A DNA stretch of 64,000 nt. It comes from Allobosea sp039673065. Lineage in GTDB: Bacteria > Pseudomonadota > Alphaproteobacteria > Rhizobiales > Beijerinckiaceae. The stretch spans positions 124,001-188,000 of the forward strand of contig NZ_JBDJKW010000005.1 in assembly GCF_039673065.1 (NCBI RefSeq), read 5' to 3'. A program made the position numbers and the translations under genes. Positions 45,111-56,744 of this stretch are shown here, piece by piece. The first letter of the stretch is position 1. Each line of letters starts with the position of its first letter. The notes under the pieces are model-generated. The model was not told the DNA's origin. It was given only the letters and a program-made list of their open reading frames with translations, and ran no database searches.

Positions 45111-46226
45111 ATGGCGACGATCAACGAGTTTCGCGAAAAACTCGTGTCCTATGCCGAACGCGTTCAACGCATCCGCGATCACATCAAGAACGAGGAGGCG
45201 ACGAAGGTCGCGCTCGTCCTGCCGTTCATCGCGCTCCTCGGCTATGACGACAGAGACCCGACAGAAGTCGCGGCAGAGCATGCGGCAGACTTCTCCGAAA
45301 AATACCGAAACCGGGTCGACTACGCTATCCTGAAAGACCTCATCCCCGTCATCGCCATCGAGTGCAAGAATATGGGGAATGGTCGCCGCGACGACCGCGG
45401 ACAGCTGAAAAGCTATTTCAATGCCGCCAAGACCGTCAAACTCGGCATCCTGACAGACGGAATCCTCTACGAGTTCTTCGTCGACTCCGAGCAGCCGAAC
45501 ATGATGGACGACGATCCATTTCTGGTCATCGACTTCGACAAGATCAGCAAGGCGCAGATTTCCGACACCGAGATCGAAGGCCTCTATGCGCTTTCGAAAC
45601 AGCGCTTCGACCCTGAGACCATTTCCGAGAATGCGCGACGAAGCCTGACCCACAAGGCCTTCTACGACTACCTCTCGGCCCAATTTTCCGATCCGTCCAT
45701 CGACTTCACGCGCTTTCTGCTCAAGGAAAACGACATCAAGCACGTTCGCGCGAACGCCATGGACGGCTACAAGGCGATCGCCAAGGCGGCTTTCAACGAT
45801 GTCTTCACATCCAACGTGCTCAAGCGTCTCGACATCCCGGCGCCCGCGCTCAAGCCTGCGGCGCGGGCTGAAAATACGCCGGATACCGTGCCGGCAGCCC
45901 CCGTCGCTCCGCAGCCGCAGATCGTGACGACCGAAGCAGAGCTCGCCGCGTTCGAGAGCGTACGGCGTCTCCTGGCCTTCCTCTCGTCCGGCAATCGCGT
46001 CCTGTTCGAGGCGGTGTCGGACATTCGCTTCCGCGACTACCAGGGCAAGATGGTCGTCTTTTACAAGCAGGAGCGGAAAGGCCGGCTCATCGATATCTTC
46101 GAAGGGCGAGACTCGGCGATCCGCTACAGTCTCATCGACGGCGGCGACATCGCAGCGGTCTCGGAGCTGTCCGAACTCGGAGCAAGACTGCTCGCTCTCT
46201 TCGAGCGACGGATCGCCGACTTCTGA
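45111..46226 (+). CDS. Orphan restriction-endonuclease-like protein (HsdR N-terminal type)
   Basis: This 371-residue protein has a PD-(D/E)xK nuclease core like the N-terminus of type I restriction subunit HsdR: NEEATKVALVLPFIALLGYD, then RVDYAILKDLIPVIAIECKN with the Asp and the ExK (ECK) metal residues. A long middle region (about 125-250) follows, then a Pro/Ala linker near 255-285 and a separate C-terminal domain of about 90 residues ending LLALFERRIADF. No helicase domain and no hsdM/hsdS neighbours are present. The gene is visibly lower in GC than its neighbours, suggesting horizontal transfer. Function is unproven. Confidence 0.8.
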   Translation: MATINEFREKLVSYAERVQRIRDHIKNEEATKVALVLPFIALLGYDDRDPTEVAAEHAADFSEKYRNRVDYAILKDLIPVIAIECKNMGNGRRDDRGQLKSYFNAAKTVKLGILTDGILYEFFVDSEQPNMMDDDPFLVIDFDKISKAQISDTEIEGLYALSKQRFDPETISENARRSLTHKAFYDYLSAQFSDPSIDFTRFLLKENDIKHVRANAMDGYKAIAKAAFNDVFTSNVLKRLDIPAPALKPAARAENTPDTVPAAPVAPQPQIVTTEAELAAFESVRRLLAFLSSGNRVLFEAVSDIRFRDYQGKMVVFYKQERKGRLIDIFEGRDSAIRYSLIDGGDIAAVSELSELGARLLALFERRIADF

Positions 46227-46376
46227 TCGGGGCGGATCCGCACAGGCCCAGGGCGCACGGCAAGCGGCGTTCGGGGAAGGGCGTCGCGGCGCGTTGATCC
46301 GCAGTGAAGGGCGGGCCTTGCCGACGCGCTAATGCTCGCTTGTCGATTTCGGCGGGCGATGCGCTAGCATGCGCCG

Positions 46377-47177
46377 ATGCGGATCGCCTTTCGCGCCAGC
46401 CTGCTCTTGCTCGCCGCCCTCGTCGCGGCGGGGACGGCGCGTGCCGCCGAGGAGGACTGCCCGGTGCCGGAGGCGGCCGAGGCGGTGGTTCTGGCCGGCG
46501 CCGACCGCCATGGCGACCTTTTGCTGGCCGATGGGCGCGTGCTGGCCCTGGCGGGGCTGGCGCCCCGGCAGGACGCGGCCGAGCGCGACCGCTTCACCAG
46601 CGGACTTACCGGCCATCGCGGCAAGCGCTTCCGCCTCGCCGTACTCGGCGCGCCCGATCGCTGGGGGCGCCTGCCGGCCCGGCTGGTGCCGCCCGAGCGC
46701 GAGGGCGAGGCTGCGCAGGATCTCGCCGTAGCGCTGCTCGCAGCGGGGGCGGCCCAGCATCTGCCGGAGCCCGGCCAACCCGGCTGCAACCGGCTCTGGC
46801 GCGAGGCCGCGGCCCGCGCGCACGCACCCGTGGCGGGGGCCGCGACCGGGCGTGAGGAAAAGCCCCTCGCCTTCGCCGTCGTGGACGGCCATGATCCCGC
46901 CGCGATGCGAAGGCACGCGGGACGCATCGTGACGGTCGAGGGCAGAATCGCGACGGTGGCTGAACGGACGCGACGGACCTATCTGAATTTCGAGCGACGG
47001 CGCGGCGCCGGCGGCAGCCTCATCCTGCAGTCGGTGCTGTGGCGGGAATTGCAGCGTGATGGCTGGACCGCGTCCGGGCTGGCGGGTAAACGCGTCCGCG
47101 CCCGCGGCGTGGTCGAGGGGCGCGACGGGCTGCTCGTCGCCATCCACGCCCGCGGCGCCCTGGAGATGATCGACTAG
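46377..47177 (+). CDS. Secreted thermonuclease-like protein, degenerate
   Basis: This 266-residue protein has a signal peptide (residues 1-23, RASLLLLAALVAAGTARA). A domain at about 35-145 resembles the staphylococcal-nuclease fold in outline (GDLLLADGRVLALAGLAP, then DRWGRLPARLVPP), but the Asp/Arg/Glu/Arg catalytic set is not evident. A C-terminal beta-rich part (about 175-266, RIVTVEGRIATVAERTRRTY) looks like an OB fold. It precedes an M48 protease gene by 3 bp, so they form an operon. The role is unknown and may be binding and not cleavage. Confidence 0.68.
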   Translation: MRIAFRASLLLLAALVAAGTARAAEEDCPVPEAAEAVVLAGADRHGDLLLADGRVLALAGLAPRQDAAERDRFTSGLTGHRGKRFRLAVLGAPDRWGRLPARLVPPEREGEAAQDLAVALLAAGAAQHLPEPGQPGCNRLWREAAARAHAPVAGAATGREEKPLAFAVVDGHDPAAMRRHAGRIVTVEGRIATVAERTRRTYLNFERRRGAGGSLILQSVLWRELQRDGWTASGLAGKRVRARGVVEGRDGLLVAIHARGALEMID

Positions 47178-47180
47178 ACC

Positions 47181-48656
47181 ATGCAGGCAACGCAGCGACA
47201 TCGACGGAGCCGGGCCCGCTTTCTGGCCGCCATGGCGCTGCCGGCCCTGCTGCTCGGCGGCTGCTCCGGCGACCAGAGCTCCCTGCTGTCGCCGCTCAGC
47301 CAGCCGGGCGGCGAGACCGCGCCGCGCGTCGCCGCCGTGCAGCGCACGGCCGACCGCGAGCACGAGCGGCTGCTGCAGGCCTTCGGCGGCGAGTACCGCG
47401 CGCCGAAGACCCGCGCGGCGCTGGACGCGATCGTCGTCCGCCTCGCCAAGGCGAGCGAGGGGCGCATGGGCGCCTATGAGATCACCATCCTCAACTCGCC
47501 GATCGTCAACGCCTTCGCCCTGCCGAACGGCCGGCTCTATGTGACGCGCGGCCTGCTGGCGCTGGCCAACGACACCTCCGAGATCGCGTCCGTGATGGCG
47601 CACGAGATCGCCCATGTCACCGACCGGCACGCCAGCGAGCGCGCCGAGATGGAGCTGGAGACCGCCCTGGTCAGCCAGGTGGTGTCGCAGGTCCTGAACG
47701 ACCCGGCGACGGGCGCGGCGGTACAGGCGCGCTCCAAGCTCTCGCTGGCCCGCTTCTCGCGGCAGCAGGAGTTCGCGGCCGACCAGATCAGCGTGCGCAA
47801 TATCTCGCGCGCCGGCTACGATCCCTATGGCGCCGGGCGCTTCCTCGCCTCGCTCGGCCGCAACACCGCCTTCCGGGCCGGGCGCCAAAGCGAGAGCGAC
47901 CGCAAGCTCGACATGCTGTCGAGCCATCCCTCGACGCCGGAGCGCATCGCCGCCGTGCTCGGCGCAGCACGCCAGATCGGCGCGCCGGGCATCGGCGAGC
48001 GCGATGCCGCGCAATGGCTGGCGGCGATCGATGGGCTCGCCTTCGGCGACGATCCGGCCGACGGCATCGTGCGCGGCCGCCGCTACATCAACAGCGCGCT
48101 GCGCATCGCCTTCTCCGCGCCAGACGGCTTCGAGCTCGAGGCGGCGCGCGAGATGGTGGTCGGCGTCAGTGCCGACGGCGCCCAGGCGCTGCGCTTCGAT
48201 TCGGTGGCGCTGCGGGCCGGGCAGACGCTGGAATCCTATGTCGCCTCGGGCTGGATCGACGGCGTCACCACGGATGCGGTGCAGAGCCTGACGGTCGCCG
48301 GCCTGCCCGCCGCCGTGACCAGCGGCCAGGGCACGGACTGGCGCTTCCGCCTCGCGGCGGTGCAGGCCGGTCCGCGCGTCTACCGCTTCATCCTCGCCGC
48401 CAAGGGCCGCAGCGACCCGGAACGGGCGATGCGCGCCGTGCTCGACAGTTTCCGCACGCTCGCTCCCGGCGAGGCGCAGGCCGTGCGCGCGCCACAACTG
48501 CGCATCGTCACGGCCGGCGCCGGCGACACGCCGGCGACCATGGCCGCCCGCATGGCGGTGCAGGACCGCGCGCAGGAGCAGTTCCTGATCCTGAACGGGC
48601 TGGAGCGCGGCGCCAGGCTGACGCCGGGCGCGCAGTACAAGATCGTCAGCGAGTGA
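47181..48656 (+). CDS. M48-family zinc metalloprotease, lipoprotein (BepA/YfgC-like)
   Basis: This 491-residue envelope protein is a predicted lipoprotein with lipobox LLGGC (Cys28). The M48 domain has the zinc motif HEIAH at residues 141-145 and the third ligand Glu in RQQEFAADQ. The C-terminal part ends with a LysM-like segment (GDTPATMAARMAV, then LNGLERGARLTPG). It probably degrades or helps assemble misfolded outer-membrane proteins in the periplasm. It follows the thermonuclease-like gene after 3 bp and ends before a bidirectional terminator shared with carD. Confidence 0.92.
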   Translation: MQATQRHRRSRARFLAAMALPALLLGGCSGDQSSLLSPLSQPGGETAPRVAAVQRTADREHERLLQAFGGEYRAPKTRAALDAIVVRLAKASEGRMGAYEITILNSPIVNAFALPNGRLYVTRGLLALANDTSEIASVMAHEIAHVTDRHASERAEMELETALVSQVVSQVLNDPATGAAVQARSKLSLARFSRQQEFAADQISVRNISRAGYDPYGAGRFLASLGRNTAFRAGRQSESDRKLDMLSSHPSTPERIAAVLGAARQIGAPGIGERDAAQWLAAIDGLAFGDDPADGIVRGRRYINSALRIAFSAPDGFELEAAREMVVGVSADGAQALRFDSVALRAGQTLESYVASGWIDGVTTDAVQSLTVAGLPAAVTSGQGTDWRFRLAAVQAGPRVYRFILAAKGRSDPERAMRAVLDSFRTLAPGEAQAVRAPQLRIVTAGAGDTPATMAARMAVQDRAQEQFLILNGLERGARLTPGAQYKIVSE

Positions 48657-48724
48657 CCTCTCCGCGCCCTCGCGGCGCAGCATCCCGGTCCCCGGAACGC
48701 GAAAACCGCACCTGAAACGCAAAA

Positions 48725-48748
48725 ACCCGGCGGACCGCTCCGCCGGGT
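48725..48748. terminator. Bidirectional intrinsic terminator between M48 protease and carD
   Basis: A perfect 10-bp stem, ACCCGGCGGA and TCCGCCGGGT, encloses the loop CCGC. CTTTTAT follows on the plus strand, and a run of five A (48721-48725) precedes it, giving a T-run on the minus strand. It can therefore stop transcription from both converging genes. Confidence 0.9.
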
Positions 48749-48788
48749 CTTTTATCGTCCTGTGCAGGACCTTGGTGGAGCGCGGCGC

Positions 48789-49382
48789 TCAGGCCGCCTC
48801 TTCCTGCAGGTCCTCGTCGCCCTCGGCTTCGGCCTCGGCGGCGGCTTCGCCCTTGCCGGCGCGACGCGGCGACTTGGCGAGCTGGCCCTCGATCTTCTTG
48901 AGCGCCTCGGTCTCGGTGATCTCGTCCACCGCGGCGATCTCGCGGGTCATGCGATCGATCGCGGCCTCGTAGAGCTGGCGCTCGGAGTAGGACTGCTCGG
49001 GCTGGGCCTCGGAGCGGTAGAGATCGCGCACGACCTCGGCGATGGCGACCAGATCGCCGGAATTGATCTTCGCCTCGTATTCCTGGGCGCGGCGCGACCA
49101 CATGGTGCGCTTGACGCGGGCGCGGCCGGTGAGGGTCGAGAGCGCCTTGCCGACGATATCGGTGTCGGCGAGCTTGCGCAGACCGACGCTGGCCGCCTTC
49201 GAGGTCGGCACGCGCAGCGTCATCTTGTCCTTGGCGAAGCTGACCACGAAGAGCTCGAGTTTGAAGCCCGCGACCTCCTGCTCCTCGATCGCCGTGATCT
49301 GGCCCACGCCATGGGACGGATAGACGACGAACTCGCCCGTCTTGAAGCCCAGGCGCGCAGCAGCTTTCTTCGCGGTGGTCAT
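48789..49382 (-). CDS. carD: CarD-family transcriptional regulator
   Basis: CarD/CdnL binds the RNA polymerase beta subunit and stabilises open promoter complexes, especially at rRNA promoters. The 197-residue protein has the N-terminal RNAP-interaction domain (about residues 12-70, GFKTGEFVVYPSHGVGQITA) and a helical DNA-contacting C-terminal domain (about 80-165, RTMWSRRAQEYEAKINSGDL). A highly acidic Glu/Ala tail ends it. It belongs to the conserved helicase-S4-FdxA-CarD neighbourhood, although 406 bp separate it from fdxA. Confidence 0.94.
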   Translation of the reverse strand: MTTAKKAAARLGFKTGEFVVYPSHGVGQITAIEEQEVAGFKLELFVVSFAKDKMTLRVPTSKAASVGLRKLADTDIVGKALSTLTGRARVKRTMWSRRAQEYEAKINSGDLVAIAEVVRDLYRSEAQPEQSYSERQLYEAAIDRMTREIAAVDEITETEALKKIEGQLAKSPRRAGKGEAAAEAEAEGDEDLQEEAA

Positions 49383-49788
49383 GCCGTTTCGACTCCTGAT
49401 CGTTCCGCCGAAGCGGAGACGCCACTTGCAGCCGCAGGCCGGATGGCCGGCGACCCTCTGCCTGACGCGTCCGCCGGCGGCTTCTGCCGTCCGCGGAGCG
49501 CGACACGCTCCCGCAGTCTTCCCGTCTCATGCATCCGGGCGACGAAACGAGGGCAGGGTCCGGATGTTCTGTCCGGCCGCCTTCGGTGACTTCGTCGCTG
49601 GAGGTGCCCCGTTTGTGTCAAACGCGCAGGGGCATGCGGAATGGGCTCGACTGTGGCTTGTGGATATCACAAAAACCGCGCCGAATCAAAGGTAAACGAA
49701 AAACGACACCCCCGCCGGAGGTTTCCGGCAGGGTTCCGCGAGCGCTCTGACGCAGGGTGAGGCGGCGGTGCGGCGGCCTCGCGCGGGC
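49383..49788. other. 406-bp gap between fdxA and carD
   Basis: No convincing gene is seen. The part near fdxA contains its terminator (49710-49733). The stretch 49640-49705 is AT-rich (TTGTGGATATCACAAAAACC). On the minus strand TTGACA (49621-49616) could be a -35 box for carD, but no good -10 box follows. The rest has high GC and only short antisense frames. Confidence 0.6.
49710..49733 (-). terminator. Intrinsic terminator downstream of fdxA
   Basis: On the minus strand CCCTGCCGGA pairs with TCCGGCGGGG (one G-T pair) around a 4-base loop. The sequence TGTCGTTTTTCG follows, so the T-run comes about six bases after the stem. It is 56 bp past the fdxA stop. Confidence 0.7.
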
Positions 49789-50124
49789 TCAGTCGCCCTC
49801 GCCCGGCTCCGGCGACAGCATGGCCAGCTTGCCGGGCACGCCGTCGAACGCCTTGGCGTCGGCGGGCGACTCCTTCTTCTGGGTGATGTTGGGCCAGCTC
49901 GACGCGAATTTCGCATTCAGCTGCAGCCAGGAATCGAGGCCCGGCTCGGTATCCGGCTTGATCGCCTCGGCCGGGCATTCCGGCTCGCAGACGCCGCAGT
50001 CGATGCATTCGTCCGGATGGATGACCAGGAAGTTCTCGCCCTCGTAGAAGCAGTCCACCGGACAGACTTCGACGCAGTCCATGTACTTGCACTTGATGCA
50101 GTTCTCGGTGACCACATAGGTCAT
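49789..50124 (-). CDS. fdxA: Seven-iron ferredoxin FdxA
   Basis: FdxA is a small soluble electron carrier with one 3Fe-4S and one 4Fe-4S cluster. By analogy with Azotobacter ferredoxin I, C9, C17 and C50 hold the 3Fe cluster and C21, C40, C43 and C46 the 4Fe cluster; all are present (CIKCKYMDCVEVCPVDC and CIDCGVCEPECP). The 111-residue length and the acidic C-terminal tail are typical. AAGGAC precedes the ATG. The gene lies 154 bp downstream of the S4 gene in the conserved Rhizobiales order. Confidence 0.96.
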   Translation of the reverse strand: MTYVVTENCIKCKYMDCVEVCPVDCFYEGENFLVIHPDECIDCGVCEPECPAEAIKPDTEPGLDSWLQLNAKFASSWPNITQKKESPADAKAFDGVPGKLAMLSPEPGEGD

Positions 50125-50278
50125 GGGCGCTGTCCTTCCGATCGGGCGGCCAACTCCTTAGAACCGCCGGGGGCGGGGTTCAAGGCTCGCGGCCGGCCGC
50201 GACGGGCGACGGGCCCGCCGGTACGCGACGGGCGGGCTGCCTCAGGCAGGCCGGTGCGGATCGCGCAGGCCAAGCGCT

Positions 50279-50590
50279 CTATCCGGTCGGGTCGAACGGT
50301 GCAAGCGACGCATCGCCGCGCCCCGGCCCCTCAAGAACCTCGTAGAGCGCCTGCGCCTGCTCATAGGAGCCGCGGCGCTCGGCAAAGGCGACGAGCCGCA
50401 CCACCAGGGTCGCATGCGGCAGGGCCAGCGTCAGTACGTCGCCTGGCTTGAGCCCGTGGGCGGGGTTGAGGAGGCGGCGGCCCGCCAGGCGGACATGCCC
50501 CTCCTCCACCAGCCGCACGGCCGCGGAGCGCGTCCGCGCGAAACGCGCGAACCAGAGCCATTTGTCGAGGCGCTGCCGGTCCTCGCGCAA
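50279..50590 (-). CDS. S4-domain RNA-binding protein (Hsp15-like)
   Basis: This 103-residue protein has an S4 fold at about residues 5-65 (QRLDKWLWFARFARTRSAAV, then EGHVRLAGRR and LKPGDVLTL), as in Hsp15, which recycles stalled 50S subunits carrying nascent chains. The apparent start is TTG at 50590, 30 bp after the helicase stop, preceded by GGGGA. It is placed between the Suv3-like helicase and fdxA, as in other Rhizobiales. A role in ribosome rescue is inferred from family. Confidence 0.9.
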   Translation of the reverse strand: MREDRQRLDKWLWFARFARTRSAAVRLVEEGHVRLAGRRLLNPAHGLKPGDVLTLALPHATLVVRLVAFAERRGSYEQAQALYEVLEGPGRGDASLAPFDPTG

Positions 50591-50620
50591 GCGCTCGGTC
50601 CCCGTCCCGCCCGACGCCGC

Positions 50621-53938
<3,318 letters not shown>

Positions 53939-54235
53939 GACGCTGGCACTTCCTGCGGCGTGCGGCGGGGCCCGGTTGGCGGGCTCCGCCAGGGCGGAAC
54001 GCCCCGGCGGCGGCGCGAGACCCTGCGCCGGCCGGACGGGACGAGCGGAACGAGCCCTGAACGAAACGGGGGCGAATCGCTGACTCGGGACGAATCCGGT
54101 TTCGTTCGCGGCGGAACTGCCGCGGCTCGCCGGCCCTCGGGGCCCGTCCGCGCCGCCTCCACGCGCCGGATGTGGACCCTACCCCTCATCTAGGCGCTTT
54201 TTCCGCCGGCGGAAGGGCCGGCGGCGGCGGCAGGG

Positions 54236-55123
54236 TCAGCCGAAGACCTCGCGGAAGACCTCCGCCGCCTCGTCGGGCGCCTCGACATGGACGAAATGGC
54301 CGGCGCTCTCGCAGACCGTCACAGCGACCTTATCGAAGAAATCCGGGACGAAGGCGCTCCAGGCGACCGGCAGCACAGGGTCGTGGCGGCCCCAATGCAC
54401 GCGGGTCGGCTGGTGGATCGGCACAGAGGGCGCCGGGTGGCCGTCGATCGCCGCGAGCCGGGCGGCGTTCTGGCTGCGGTACCAGTCGAAGCCGCCGCGC
54501 AGGGTGCCGGGCTTGAGGAAATTGTCGACCCAGAGCTCGAGCACCGGGTCGAAGGCGTTTGTGCGGTGCGACCAGTGCCGGAGGAAATGCGAGAGATAGA
54601 GCCGGCAGGTCTCGCGGCTGCTCCCGACCAACTGCTCGGCGAGCGCCAGCTGCTGGAAGGACTGGTACCAGATCTCGTTGACATGGCCGTCGCGGACCCA
54701 GGCCTGGCCGACGCCGGGCGTCGGGCAGTTGAAGAACAGCAGCCGGTCGACCTTCTGCGGATGGCGGCGGGCGAGGCCCTGCGCGACATAGGCCCCGACA
54801 TCGTGCCCGACCACGCCGACGGGCCCGAGGCCCAGCGCCTCGACCAGCGCGGCCATGTCGTCGGCATGGCTGTTGGCGCCGACATCGCTGCGGGGCTCGG
54901 GCGATTTCCCGCTGTCGCCGAAGCCGCGCAAATCCGGCACGATCAGCCGGAACGCGTCGCCGAGCCGGTTCATCAGCGGCAGCCAGCTCATCCAGAACTC
55001 CGGCCAGCCATGCAGCAGCAGCACAGGCGGCCCGTCACCGATCTCGACGACATGCAGACTGGTATCGCGCACGGCGAGATGACGATGCCTGATGCCCGAC
55101 GGCACGGCGAAATCGCTGGACAT
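54236..55123 (-). CDS. Alpha/beta hydrolase, epoxide hydrolase-like
   Basis: This 295-residue enzyme has the oxyanion motif HGWPEFW (38-44) and an aspartate nucleophile in GHDVGAY (Asp108), which separates it from serine esterases and points to epoxide hydrolase or haloalkane dehalogenase chemistry. Cap-domain tyrosines that protonate epoxides may be those in WYQSFQ and WYRSQN. The acid GRHDPVLP and general-base His in ESAGHFVHVE complete the triad. The natural substrate is unknown. It stands alone between the helicase and DUF3108 genes. Confidence 0.87.
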   Translation of the reverse strand: MSSDFAVPSGIRHRHLAVRDTSLHVVEIGDGPPVLLLHGWPEFWMSWLPLMNRLGDAFRLIVPDLRGFGDSGKSPEPRSDVGANSHADDMAALVEALGLGPVGVVGHDVGAYVAQGLARRHPQKVDRLLFFNCPTPGVGQAWVRDGHVNEIWYQSFQQLALAEQLVGSSRETCRLYLSHFLRHWSHRTNAFDPVLELWVDNFLKPGTLRGGFDWYRSQNAARLAAIDGHPAPSVPIHQPTRVHWGRHDPVLPVAWSAFVPDFFDKVAVTVCESAGHFVHVEAPDEAAEVFREVFG

Positions 55124-55217
55124 GGCCCCTCCCCGGTCCGATTCCCAAGCGAGGCTAGCCCCGGCCGGGAGCCGGCGGCAATGGCCGCCGGCGCAGCCGT
55201 GCCGGATACCGGCCGGT

Positions 55218-56045
55218 TCAGTCCCGGCGCGCGCTCGCCGTGGTGCCGGGATCCACCTTGAGGCTGGTCGCCTCGATCACCGCGGTGCCGATCATCGTCT
55301 TCACTGAGATGCGCACCGGCACCATCAGGCTGGTGCCGGAGACCGGGGCGAGCCAGGTGCTGATCTCGCGATTCTCCGCCATGAACTTGGTCGAGGGGCG
55401 CAGGGCGCGATGGCCGGCGATCGGGACATAACGTGCCTTGCAGATCGAGATCGGGCCGCGATAGCCGTCGATCGCGATCTCGCGGCTTCCGGCATAGCTC
55501 AGCTTGATGTCGTAGCGCGCTGCGCCGTCGAAGATCGGCAAGGTGCGGTTGCAGGCGGCGCCGCCGCCCTTGCTGCCGCCCTCGACCGGCATCAGGAAGG
55601 CGCTGATCGGGTCCATCACATTGCGGCGATGGCCATCCTTCAGCTCGACGCGGTCGGGCTTGGCATCGATCGGCGGCTCGATCTCGAGCGCGCGCACGGC
55701 ATTGCGCTCCAGCGCCATGCGCACGGTGCGGCTCTCCGACGAACTGGCGGAGGAGACGGCGAAGGTCGCGGGCGAGGGCTTGGCGCCGGCAAAGCTGCCT
55801 GTGGCGGCGCCGGAGCCGCGGCCGCCGGTGAAGCCGCCGACCAGCCCGGTAAGGCGCGCGGTCACGTCGAGCTTGTAGGCGCTGTCCTCGACCTGGCCGC
55901 TCAGCGTGGCGGTGCCGAAGCTCAGGCCGAGCAGGGAGACGTCATAGGTCGCGTCGAGCGAGGCGGCGCCGGCAGGAGACGCGGCCAGCAGCAGGGCGGT
56001 GGCCAGACCGAGGCCGGGCAGAATCGGCGATGGGACGGGCTTCAT
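55218..56045 (-). CDS. DUF3108 periplasmic protein
   Basis: This 275-residue exported protein has a signal peptide (residues 1 to about 25, ILPGLGLATALLLAASPAGA) and a beta-rich DUF3108 domain (about 30-265), with two cysteines in GGAACNRTLPIFDG and PISICKARYVPIAG that could form a disulfide. The fold is thought to resemble lipid-binding or barrel-like proteins, but no function is known. ATG 56045 gives a clean signal peptide and is preceded by GGAG; the frame is open 45 bp upstream. It diverges from rpmB, a common arrangement in Rhizobiales. Confidence 0.85.
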   Translation of the reverse strand: MKPVPSPILPGLGLATALLLAASPAGAASLDATYDVSLLGLSFGTATLSGQVEDSAYKLDVTARLTGLVGGFTGGRGSGAATGSFAGAKPSPATFAVSSASSSESRTVRMALERNAVRALEIEPPIDAKPDRVELKDGHRRNVMDPISAFLMPVEGGSKGGGAACNRTLPIFDGAARYDIKLSYAGSREIAIDGYRGPISICKARYVPIAGHRALRPSTKFMAENREISTWLAPVSGTSLMVPVRISVKTMIGTAVIEATSLKVDPGTTASARRD

Positions 56046-56092
56046 CTCGATGCTCCGGGCGACGCAAGCCTTGGTCGATGCTCGTTGCACTC

Positions 56093-56109
56093 CGATTCGG
56101 TCCGAATCG
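56093..56109. promoter_or_regulatory. 17-bp perfect palindrome between DUF3108 gene and rpmB
   Basis: CGATTCGG-T-CCGAATCG reads the same on both strands around a central base. It lies 48 bp upstream of the DUF3108 start and 72 bp before the rpmB -35 box, where a dimeric regulator of the DUF3108 gene could bind. No matching known operator came to mind. Confidence 0.5.
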
Positions 56110-56180
56110 TGGCTTGATTAACGAAATCTGCCGCCAGAAGGTTACCGAGACCTTTCCAGCGGCGCGTTTTGGACTCCGCC

Positions 56181-56209
56181 TTGACGCGCCCGCCCCCCTT
56201 GGCTATAGA
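56181..56209 (+). promoter_or_regulatory. Strong sigma-70 promoter of rpmB
   Basis: TTGACG (56181-56186), exactly 17 bp, then TATAGA (56204-56209) is the best consensus-like promoter in the window. Transcription would start near 56215-56218, leaving a leader of about 88 nt before the ATG. The leader contains several GC-rich short inverted repeats but no recognised riboswitch or r-protein site. Confidence 0.8.
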
Positions 56210-56303
56210 CCGCCCACTTCAATTTGACTTCCGGTGCTCGCCTGCCGGCACGTCGCGTGTCGGCATTTCGTGTTGGGCGTCCGGAGATTTTGGGAACGAG
56301 ATC

Positions 56304-56591
56304 ATGGCCCGCCGTTGCGAACTGACCGGGAAAGCCACCCAGACCGGGCACCTCGTCAGCCATTCGAACCGCAAGACGAAGACGGTCTTCCGTCCGAACC
56401 TCGTCAATGTGACGCTGCAGTCGGACGCGCTCGGCCGCTCGGTGCGCCTGCGCGTCTCGGCGAACGCCCTGCGCACGGTCGACCATCGCGGCGGCCTGGA
56501 CGCCTTCCTGCTCAAGGCCCCGGCCGGCGACCTGTCGACGGGCGCCCTCGCGCTGAAGCGCGACCTCGAGAAGAAGCTCGCCGCCAACTGA
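56304..56591 (+). CDS. rpmB: 50S ribosomal protein L28
   Basis: L28 is a structural protein of the large ribosomal subunit. The 95-residue product has the alphaproteobacterial L28 form: MARRCELTGKATQTGHLVSH, then NRKTKTVFRPNLVNV and the C-terminal SANALRTVDHRGGLDAFLL. It is a single gene with a strong promoter upstream and an intrinsic terminator downstream, and diverges from the DUF3108 gene. Confidence 0.97.
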   Translation: MARRCELTGKATQTGHLVSHSNRKTKTVFRPNLVNVTLQSDALGRSVRLRVSANALRTVDHRGGLDAFLLKAPAGDLSTGALALKRDLEKKLAAN

Positions 56592-56618
56592 GCGGAGAGC
56601 CCTGATCGGGACGGAAGG

Positions 56619-56642
56619 AAGCGGCCGCGAGGCCGCTTTTTT
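56619..56642 (+). terminator. Intrinsic terminator of rpmB
   Basis: AAGCGGCC and GGCCGCTT form an 8-bp perfect stem around a GCGA tetraloop, directly followed by TTTT. It lies 28 bp after the rpmB stop. This is a textbook rho-independent terminator. Confidence 0.92.
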
Positions 56643-56744
56643 CGTTTGGGCGCAAGGTAGCGGCAAGGCCCGTCCGGCAGTGGGGCACAGCTGAGGCATC
56701 CTGGCTCATGCTCGGCAGGCCACATCGCGCCCCGGAACCGCCCC

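Noticed and set aside
54195..54235. GC-rich hairpin CCGCCGGC ... GCCGGCGG near the end of the epoxide hydrolase gene
   Set aside because: The T-run is on the wrong side for either strand, so it does not qualify as an intrinsic terminator.
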